In this document: positions 30,048 to 35,869 of the stretch, piece after piece
Position numbering within the stretch: the first letter of the stretch is position 1
Layout of the letters: each line of letters opens with the position of its first letter
Notes under the pieces: generated by a model
Databases searched by the model: none
What the model was told of the DNA's origin: nothing
What the model saw: the letters and a program-made list of their open reading frames with translations, nothing else
Source of the DNA: CAVTYH01 sp963738835
GTDB taxonomy: Bacteria; Planctomycetota; Planctomycetia; Pirellulales; JADZDJ01
Reading direction: 5' to 3'
Length of the DNA: 64,000 nucleotides
NCBI GenBank assembly: GCA_963738835.1
Contig: CAVTYH010000004.1
Span: 124,001-188,000 of the forward strand
Made by a program: the position numbers and the translations under genes

Positions 30048-30070
30048 CACTGCTGGGCAAGCCAGCAGTG
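30048..30070. repeat. CACTGCTGG palindrome, copy 1
   Basis: CACTGCTGGgcaagCCAGCAGTG, followed by GCACCCGGCG. The same arms occur at 31927-31949. Confidence 0.7.
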
Positions 30071-30229
30071 GCACCCGGCGGACAGTCGCCATAGACACCG
30101 AAAACTTATTCTCTCCAAGACGTGACCGTTCACTGCGAAGAATCGAAACGGCCCCGTGCTAAAAAATAGCCGCCAGCGACGTGGATTAAGTCAATCTGGC
30201 TACAAGATCGTTGTGCAGAAGAAGTGAGA

Positions 30230-30973
30230 TTAGCCGCCAATCGGGTACGCGCCGTGATACACGGCAATGTATCGTCGGCAAAAATCCATCAACGCTTCGC
30301 TGGCTGCGATAATTTGTTCAGCAATTACCAGAATATCAGCGGGGCTATCCTTTTTTCGTCTATTCGCCCGTAGTCCGTTCTTGGCGGTGATTTTTTCAAT
30401 GACAATTTGAAAATCGCTATCGAAGCCCCATTGCGAATGGGTGATCTTATTGCGTTCTTCATTTGCGGCGTTTGATTTTGCGAGTGCGTCTTTGAGAATT
30501 TCCGTTACTAGCGGTTGCCTCTCTCCAAATTGCTCAACTCGTAGTTTGTACAGGCTGTTGATTAACTGAATAAGTTGCCGAAAGTTCATTTCGGAAGTTA
30601 TGCACTGTTCAATTTTTCTGTCGCCCCCTAGCAGCATAAAAACGACGTATCCTAGATGCCCTTCAAGGTATTGAAATGCAATAGTGATTTTGCCTAATGC
30701 GACCAAATACGTATTATCTATTCCCCACTCTTGCGGTGGTCCAAGCATTTCAATAAATCGAGTGGCTCGAATTTCAATCGTGGGCAATTCAGTTCCGCAG
30801 ATTTCGCAAACGTGGGTCCGTCGCAATCCATCTTTGACGCCGGGCCAATGCTCCGTATCACCCATCTTTGCCTTGTGAGTTGTCGTCTTATCGCAATTAT
30901 TACAATGCCATTGCGTTCTGATGTCGTTGTCGGCTTCATCCAAAGAATCATTTGACATAAAATCAGGCTCCAT
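30230..30973 (-). CDS. Zinc-ribbon plus HEPN-like protein
   Basis: 247 aa from 30973 (an internal start at 30958 is also possible). Residues ~22-65 hold two Cys pairs (WHCNNCDKTTTH and HVCEICGTEL), a zinc ribbon. The C-terminal ~160 residues are helical: GKITIAFQYLEGHLGYVVFM, then MNFRQLIQLINSLYKL and NEERNKITHSQWGF. The RNKITH element fits the R-x4-H motif of HEPN RNases, and the AxLE...FRQL...RNxxxH layout matches a broad family of HEPN-like proteins found near defence or regulatory genes. Whether it is catalytic is not known. It stands beside a superinfection-immunity-like gene on the same strand; codon use looks more A/T-rich than in neighbours, hinting at transfer. Confidence 0.62.
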   Translation of the reverse strand: MEPDFMSNDSLDEADNDIRTQWHCNNCDKTTTHKAKMGDTEHWPGVKDGLRRTHVCEICGTELPTIEIRATRFIEMLGPPQEWGIDNTYLVALGKITIAFQYLEGHLGYVVFMLLGGDRKIEQCITSEMNFRQLIQLINSLYKLRVEQFGERQPLVTEILKDALAKSNAANEERNKITHSQWGFDSDFQIVIEKITAKNGLRANRRKKDSPADILVIAEQIIAASEALMDFCRRYIAVYHGAYPIGG

Positions 30974-31003
30974 AAATCAGGAAAATAGGGCCATTAAACG
31001 CCA

Positions 31004-31055
31004 AAAAGCCCGCTTCTCACCCGCAAAAATTGCGAAATGAGAATCAGGCTTTTTG
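31004..31055 (-). terminator. Bidirectional-type terminator hairpin
   Basis: CAAAAAGCCcGCTTCTCA pairs with TGAGAAtcAGGCTTTTTG, with A/T tracts on both sides. It lies 100 bp after the stop of the superinfection-immunity-like gene. Confidence 0.75.
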
Positions 31056-31152
31056 TTCTAACTTCTAGTGCGTGGCACTTGCCCGCACTGCCTACATTGT
31101 AGCAGATTTTTGTTACGCTGAATAGCCCCGGCGCACAAGATAGTGTCGCAAA

Positions 31153-31770
31153 CTAATGGTAGTGATAGTGGTGGTGGTCGCGGCTGCGTGATTCGGTGAA
31201 CGCCCACACGATAGCGACAACCCACCCTAGAAACGTCCAGCCAAGCAAGATATTCAGCATGGCGATTGCGGCTGCGTTCTGATGCTTGCGAGATACCGCT
31301 ACGATGGTCGGCAAAAAATACAGGAATACGCCCATCGCAAGAAACAGTAGGCTAGACACGAGTTGTCCGGCATTAGTGCTAGTCGTGTTTTCCGGCTCAT
31401 CGAATGCGCGTTGCCCTTGCAGCACTACCGGGCGAGTTTTCTTGTCGGGGTGATTGTCTGAATTCATCCAGACAATTGCAAAAATCAGGAACGCCCCCGT
31501 GGCCACGAGACTTGCAACTAGGGCAAACGAATTCTTTGACTTGATGCGTCGTCGATACGCAGGGATTACAGCATCGACGGGGCCAGTGTTGCCAAAATCA
31601 TCTTCCCCTGCGAATGGATCAACAGGCATTGGCGGCGGGGGCAGAACCGGAATCGCCGCAGGTGCGGCGACAGAAAAACGCCCTTTGCAATGCGGACAGG
31701 TAGCCGTGCGACCAGCCAAATTTGGCGGGGCGTTCAGTTGCTTTCCACAATGAGGGCACGCAACCAGCAT
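31153..31770 (-). CDS. Zinc-ribbon membrane protein with superinfection-immunity-like domain
   Basis: 205 aa. It begins with an MJ0042/zinc-ribbon-type motif (ACPHCGKQL and ATCPHCKGRF), then a Pro-rich linker, one membrane segment (FALVASLVATGAFLIFAIVW) and a C-terminal pair of membrane helices: LLFLAMGVFLYFLPTIVAVS, then QNAAAIAMLNILLGWTFLGW. The last unit is the Imm_superinfect domain, named after the phage T4 Imm protein and common in bacterial genomes as a small membrane module. The protein ends in a His/Tyr tail (DHHHYHYH). A real immunity function is not implied by the domain alone. Confidence 0.75.
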   Translation of the reverse strand: MLVACPHCGKQLNAPPNLAGRTATCPHCKGRFSVAAPAAIPVLPPPPMPVDPFAGEDDFGNTGPVDAVIPAYRRRIKSKNSFALVASLVATGAFLIFAIVWMNSDNHPDKKTRPVVLQGQRAFDEPENTTSTNAGQLVSSLLFLAMGVFLYFLPTIVAVSRKHQNAAAIAMLNILLGWTFLGWVVAIVWAFTESRSRDHHHYHYH

Positions 31771-31926
31771 GATCCTGCTACCTAGATTGAATCGGTAGAA
31801 TACCCCCTAATATAGCAATGCGGCGGATTCGGCGTCCATTACTTCAAATTCAACGGAAAATCCGCGGCGATTCGGGGCAGGTGATTCACCACGGGCAAAG
31901 ATTTCGGAATTGTAACCGCCGGATGC

Positions 31927-31949
31927 CACTGCTGGCCGGTCCAGCAGTG
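31927..31949. repeat. CACTGCTGG palindrome, copy 2
   Basis: CACTGCTGGccggtCCAGCAGTG, the same arms as 30048-30070 with a different loop. It lies in the 31771-32100 gap, which holds no gene. Confidence 0.7.
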
Positions 31950-32103
31950 AATGGGCTATCCATTTCAATCAGTCGTCCGAGCTCACTCGTGATGAATCTG
32001 TTTGATCGAACTTGGCTTGCACGTTCGGCCGATGGACGCTCACAGATTTTCGAAAAAAGCCGCTCACAGGCAAGGGAATGAAGAAAGTAGGCGGTAGGCA
32101 GCC

Positions 32104-32142
32104 ACCCTCACCCCGGCCCTCTCCCGAAGAAGAGGGAGATTG
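32104..32142. repeat. CCCTCTCCC/GGGAG palindrome, intergenic copy
   Basis: CCCTCACCCCGGCCCTCTCC followed by an inverted AGAGGGAG arm. Same family as 35792-35835 and as the copies translated inside purL and the debranching enzyme. Confidence 0.75.
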
Positions 32143-32149
32143 AGCGAGA

Positions 32150-32262
32150 TTAGCAATTAGCAGCGCAGCACGTCGTATTTCAGCCGCAAGAATTCGCCGA
32201 GCGACCAGGCTTGGAAGGGGCAGCCGCGTGGCGTGTACGGCGGCTCGGCATCGGTGATTTCC
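32150..32262 (-). pseudogene. 3' fragment of a second glycogen-debranching-enzyme gene
   Basis: On the minus strand it encodes ITDAEPPYTPRGCPFQAWSL and GEFLRLKYDVLRC-stop. It differs from the C-terminus of the gene at 35870-37900 at only three residues, although about 15 of ~110 bases differ. Most changes are synonymous, so the source copy had been under selection. Its upstream part is missing, cut at the RAYT end repeat starting 32268. The flank after the stop (TAGCAATTAGCAGCGCAG) is shared too. Confidence 0.85.
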
Positions 32263-32267
32263 GGGGG

Positions 32268-32304
32268 CAAATAAACGGGACAGGTCTAATTTATGCCGAC
32301 TCCG
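32268..32304. repeat. Solo copy of the RAYT 3' end
   Basis: 37 bp identical to 32831-32867, including GGGACAGGTCTAATTTATGC. In the other copy this segment contains the RAYT stop codon. Confidence 0.85.
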
Positions 32305-32308
32305 GACA

Positions 32309-32357
32309 GAAAAGGGGACATTCTAATTTACTGAATTAAGTAGAATGTCCCCTTTTT
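32309..32357. repeat. Palindromic repeat of the GGGGACATTCT family
   Basis: Arms GAAAAGGGGACATTCTA (32309-32325) and TAGAATGTCCCCTTTTTC (32341-32358) with a 15-nt loop. Same family as 11556-11605 and as the IS4 target. Confidence 0.85.
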
Positions 32358-32383
32358 CCTCTCCCCTTTTCCTCTCCCGTGGA

Positions 32384-32795
32384 CTACGAATCCTCTTTCG
32401 AAAGCCGCTCAATCTCGCGCCACTGCTCGCGCATGACCGGCATGACGGAGAGTCGGGAGATGCGCACCAAGGCGAAGTCGGCGAATTTCGGATTCGACTT
32501 GATTTCAGCCAGCGTCACGGGGCGATCGAAACGGCGGACCGGTTTTACGTCGACGACGACCAGGCGCGGGTCGTCCTGTTCAGGATCGGGATACGGGCCT
32601 TTGACCACCTCGATCACGCCGACAACGGCCTTTTCTTTGCCCGTGTGATAGTAGAGGACGTGGTCGCCCTTGTTCACACTCCGCAAGTGTTTCAGGGCGA
32701 GATTGTTCTCGACGCCGCTCCAGACCGCGCTTGTCGCGAAAGAGTTGGTCAAGCGAGTAGTGGTCGGGCTCTTCTTTGAACAGCCAGTAAGCCAT
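32384..32795 (-). CDS. EVE domain protein, frameshifted
   Basis: The start MAYWLFKEEPDHYSLDQL is the canonical EVE N-terminus. After RDK, near 32730, the frame must change to read AVWSGVENNLALKHLRSVNK, GDHVLYYHTGKEKAVVGVIE and VVKGPYPDPEQDDPRLVVVD, ending KEDS at 32384. The merged length of ~137 aa is normal. EVE proteins have a PUA-like fold and are thought to read modified bases in DNA or RNA; in bacteria they occur in defence-related and housekeeping contexts. Here the gene lies between a hairpin repeat and a RAYT element, inside two 37-bp direct repeats. Confidence 0.83.
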
Positions 32796-32830
32796 GGGAG
32801 GATTTTCTCTTGGGTCACATCATTTGGTGG

Positions 32831-33588
32831 CAAATAAACGGGACAGGTCTAATTTATGCCGACTCCGTCTGCAAGCGGGGCCGGCCGCGCGGGCGGAGGG
32901 TCGATTGCAGCCCCAAGCGTTCCGCCGTGCTGCGCACCCAGCGCTCGCCGCCGAACGGTTGACCGCGCTCGAGACTGCGACGAAGTGCCGCCAACTCCGC
33001 TTCGCTTTGAGGCTGATTGACATATTGCGTCCAGGACCTGGGACGGGGCAACGGCCAGTCGCTGAGAATCTGCCGGTCTTCGCCCGTGCCGTTCAACCGT
33101 CGCCACAAGCTGCTCCACCGCCAGTTCTCGGCGCGGCGCACCAGATTGGCGCACGCGCGTTGCGCTCCACGTATCGCACGACCTGAAAAAAATGCTCGTC
33201 GTTTTCGACCGGAAACGATTTGTATCGGCCTTGGTACAAATGACCGTATCCGACGCGGCGGCGATGTACTTGCCAGTTGCGCACATGGGTAATCGTCAGC
33301 TTCTGCAGGAACGATCCCAAATCGCCGTCCGACTGCGGCCAGAGCACCAGATGCCAGTGGTTGGGCATCAGGCAGTAGGAAACAATCCGCATCGGACAGG
33401 TTTCCAGCGTTTTGGCGATGATCCGTTCGAAAGCCTCGAAGTCGTCATCGCTTAGAAACAGGCGCATCCGTCCCACGCCGCGATTGAGAACGTGGAAAAT
33501 CATTCCTCCGGGAGCGAGCCGAGCAGTTCTTGGCATGGGGTGATGTTACTCGCCCCGTTTCAGGCCGTCAATTATTAGACCTGTCCCG
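32831..33588 (-). mobile_element. RAYT unit bounded by GGGACAGGTCTAAT inverted repeats
   Basis: The RAYT gene is bracketed by GGGACAGGTCTAAT (32840-32853) and its complement ATTAGACCTGTCCC (33574-33587). The 3' boundary overlaps the stop codon. The shared motif and spacing suggest that the REP-like ends are the substrate of the encoded transposase. Confidence 0.78.
32854..33536 (-). CDS. REP-associated tyrosine transposase (RAYT), frameshifted
   Basis: The N-terminus MPRTARLAPGGMIFHVLNRG, then CLMPNHWHLVLWP (the HUH metal-binding motif as HWH) and GHLYQGRYKSFPVE (catalytic Tyr region) are typical of RAYT/TnpA-REP proteins related to IS200/IS605 transposases. Near 33135 the frame must change: VRYVERNA continues as RRAENWRWSSLWRRL and ends RPRLQTESA at 32854. 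The merged length of ~227 aa is standard. RAYTs cut single-stranded REP palindromes and are normally single-copy, non-self-mobile genes. The GGGACAGGTCTAAT motif at both edges and at 32268 and 35684 is the likely target. Confidence 0.88.
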
Positions 33589-33703
33589 AATAGCATCCTT
33601 CGTGCATCGTGAACTCCTTGAAAAAAGCCTCCCCGGCCGCGCGCTCTGACCATTACGGACGCGCCGGGTAAGACAACGCTGCAATCGTTAATTACCAAAT
33701 CAG

Positions 33704-34428
33704 TTAAGCGGCAGGACGAGATTTGCTGACCACCGGAGTAGTCACTTGTGATGCGGACGCCTCTCGCATCAGTCGCACGGTCTCTTCGGTCGTCCACAGG
33801 GCATGCGCCAGGAACCGGAAGTTGACGAGCGCCGCCTGATAACCATCCCCTTCTTCGTTTTTCGCGCCGGCCGTCGCGTCTCGCACCATTGCCACTTCAA
33901 ACCCTTGCTCGAGGAAGTCCCGCAGATGGGCTTCGACGCAGAGATTTCCCGCCGGGCCGGCGAGAATCACCTTTTCGATACGTCGTTTCCGCAATTGAAG
34001 CACGAGATCGTTGGAAGCGGTCCCATACACTTTGTGAGGACTTGCGATGACCGTGTCGCACGCCTCAAGATAAGGTTTGAAACGCTCAGGCCAGTCGGCG
34101 CCAGAATCGGCGAACCCTGCCAGCGTGAGCGGGCCTTTTCGAGTGACCACACCCAGTTGTCCCATCAGCACTTCGAGCGCTCCCGCGGGCGCTACCCACT
34201 TTCGATCCGCCGGGTAGTAGTAATGCGGGGAGAGGACCACTGGATACCGGCCATCCTGCGCCGCTCGCAATAGAGCCTCGAGATTGTCGGCAGTCTTGTT
34301 GGCTGCCAGACTTTCCTTGATGAGCCCCCAGACAGCGCCGCTGGGACTCAAAAAGTCATTCTGCAGATCCGTAATGACAGCGCCGTATGCGGATGCTCAA
34401 GCACCATGCCGGGAATTGGTAACGCCAT
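33704..34428 (-). CDS. Isochorismatase-family cysteine hydrolase, frameshifted
   Basis: ATG 34428, preceded by AAGGA, opens MALPIPGMVLEHPHTA. A one-base correction near 34390 then gives AVITDLQNDFLSPSGAVW, the Asp motif of the family, and the frame continues to 33704. The catalytic Cys is in AGPAGNLCVEAHLRDFLEQG and the cis-peptide region in VILAGPAG. Merged length ~241 aa. The family cleaves C-N or ether bonds in small molecules (isochorismate, nicotinamide, N-carbamoyl compounds). It lies with a tautomerase gene on the same strand, divergent from a TetR regulator, as is usual for small detoxification operons. Confidence 0.83.
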
Positions 34429-34613
34429 CGCTGCGTCCTTTCTTGTTGTGATAAAAAATTGCAGGTGAAAGTTTTAGGCCTGAACAAAATCTAAAATGCC
34501 GAGGCGCGTTCGCTCGATTTTGGCAGGGCACTGATGTCGTCTTTCGCTCCACGATTGTTGCTCATTGAGGAGAGATAGAGCGAAAGACGACATTGACAGC
34601 GGCTGTCGAGCCA

Positions 34614-34841
34614 CTAGCGCTTCGATGTGCCGGCCGCTAGTGCCTTCACCGCTTCGGTGGTGAGAGACCTGCCGCCAATTCCCCAGTCGCCGCTTTTGGC
34701 GTCTTCGAGAATCACGACCGTCGCTTCGCGCAATTTCTCACCTTCAATGGACACCATCGTGTCGGTGAGTTTGCGGATCATCTCCTGCTTCTGGGCCGGC
34801 GTGAATACGCCTTCGATCAGCTTGACATTTACTAGCGGCAT
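34614..34841 (-). CDS. 4-Oxalocrotonate tautomerase family protein
   Basis: 75 aa from ATG 34841, chosen because AGGAGGAATTCC precedes it and because removal of Met exposes the catalytic Pro (MPLVNVKLIEGVFTPAQKQE). The rest (IRKLTDTMVSIEG, ATVVILEDAKSGDWGIGG) follows the tautomerase pattern with the second-turn VVILED and a Gly-rich end. The family catalyses keto-enol tautomerisation or related reactions. It is the gene nearest the TetR operators and is probably co-transcribed with the isochorismatase-family gene 186 bp downstream. Confidence 0.85.
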   Translation of the reverse strand: MPLVNVKLIEGVFTPAQKQEMIRKLTDTMVSIEGEKLREATVVILEDAKSGDWGIGGRSLTTEAVKALAAGTSKR

Positions 34842-34927
34842 GGAATTCCTCCAGTCTTTCTTGGGAGTTGCGGTGGTAATTTGGCACGCACTGCAACTCA
34901 TCAGCGCGTGCCAACGTTTCAATAAAA

Positions 34928-34990
34928 GAACGATCGTTCGTTCTTGTGCTAAGGCTTGAATATTACGACCGTTCGTGCTATTGTCAATAC
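34928..34990. promoter_or_regulatory. Divergent promoter with two TetR-type operators
   Basis: Two direct copies of ACGAYCGTTCGT occur at 34930-34941 and 34965-34976, and the first lies in a perfect palindrome GAACGATCGTTC (34928-34939). The tetR promoter reads TTGAAT (34956-34961), 17-bp spacer, TATTGT (34979-34984), with the second operator inside the spacer. The -10 ends 6 bp before the tetR ATG, so the message would be leaderless or nearly so. The first operator lies between this promoter and the divergent tautomerase gene and would control that side. Autoregulation plus control of the divergent operon is the simplest reading. Confidence 0.75.
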
Positions 34991-35684
34991 ATGGCCAAAA
35001 GATTTTCAGAAAAAGTTGGTTTGGAAGGCGGCGAACCCAGCCCCTCAAAAGGGCAAGCCAGTCGCGAAAACATCCTCCTCGCCGCGGCGAAGCTAGCGAC
35101 GACCAAGGGGCTCGATGGCCTCTCGATCGGCGAGCTGGCTGCTGAGGTCGGGATGAGCAAGAGCGGGCTTTATGCGCACTTCAAGTCGAAAGAGGAGCTC
35201 GAGTTAGCGACGATTGAAATGGCAGCGACGATCTTTGATCGTGAGGTCCTTCGGCCTGGGTTGGCAGCGCCTGCGGGATCGAAGAAGCTCCTGGCGCTGA
35301 CGAATTCTTTCCTGGCGTATCTCAAGCGACAAGTCTTTCCCGGGGGGTGTTTTTTTGCCGCGGTTGGGATGGAACTCGATACGCGGCCAGGCGCGGCCCG
35401 CGATAAAGTCATCGAGGTTCTGCAGAAGTGGCTTTCTCTTCTGAGGCAGTGCTTGCTCGATGCCAAGGCGATTGGTGAGATCGATGACAGCGCGGATGTC
35501 GAACAGGCGGTCTTTGAAATACATGCCATGCTCGCAGCGGCGAACTTTCTATTTGTAATATCCAACGACGCGACGAAGCTGACGCAGGCGCAAGGGAGTG
35601 GACCACGTATTAGCACGGCTCGCGATTCGTGCGGAGCCCAAGAGGAAACGATCGGCGCGGCAAGCCATGACCCGGGAGAAATAA
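34991..35684 (+). CDS. TetR/AcrR-family regulator, frameshifted near the end
   Basis: From ATG 34991: after a short basic leader comes the TetR helix-turn-helix (RENILLAAAKLATTKGLDGL, then GMSKSGLYAHFKSKEELELA). The ligand-binding domain follows, with PGGCFFAAVGMELDTRPGA and DVEQAVFEIHAMLAAANFLF. The literal frame runs on to 35749 into repeat sequence. A one-base correction near 35591 instead gives KGVDHVLARLAIRAEPKRKR and SARQAMTREK-stop at 35684, the expected basic C-terminus, ~231 aa. The stop codon TAA is supplied by a RAYT-type repeat (AAATAAACGGGACAGGTCT). It is divergent from, and presumably represses, the tautomerase/isochorismatase genes. Confidence 0.86.
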
Positions 35685-35714
35685 ACGGGACAGGTCTGAA
35701 TGGCATGAAGTTAA
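35679..35714. repeat. RAYT end repeat joined to an IS4-type end
   Basis: AAATAAACGGGACAGGTCT (35679-35697) is immediately followed by GAATGGCATGAAGTTA (35699-35714), the end sequence of the IS4-family element at 9104. No transposase follows, so this is a solo end or remnant at a repeat. Confidence 0.75.
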
Positions 35715-35791
35715 ACTCTAACGTTGTGTGTGAGAAGCTGTTGGCGTAGCTGGCATCGTAGCTTCTCTGCAAACGTTCGATTACAATTTGC

Positions 35792-35835
35792 CCCCTCATC
35801 CTGGCCCTCTCCCGCGAAGGGGAGAGGGAGTGAGC
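35792..35835. repeat. CCCTCTCCC palindrome, intergenic copy
   Basis: CTCATCCTGGCCCTCTCCCG followed by AAGGGGAGAGGGAGTGAG. It lies 35 bp beyond the stop of the debranching-enzyme gene, as the related copy 32104-32142 lies beyond the gene fragment. Confidence 0.8.
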
Positions 35836-35869
35836 TGCGCGGATGGTCGAGACGAACCCGATTTAGCAA

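Larger units (their letters stand above)
29027..30229. other. Long intergenic region with a promoter and palindromes, no gene
   Basis: 1.2 kb without a convincing gene. The longest frames (29105-29611 minus, 29465-29971 plus) lack ribosome-binding sites and family resemblance. The region contains a consensus promoter on the minus strand, a multi-hairpin palindrome (29801-29870) and a CACTGCTGG palindrome (30048-30070). Confidence 0.5.

Noticed and set aside
32104..32142. Short regularly spaced repeats as a CRISPR array
   Set aside because: The repeats are palindromic, dispersed across the whole window and not separated by unique spacers of constant length; no cas genes are present.
33546..33797. 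83-aa minus-strand frame between the RAYT and the isochorismatase gene
   Set aside because: It overlaps the isochorismatase 3' end and the RAYT flank, with no start signal or family resemblance.
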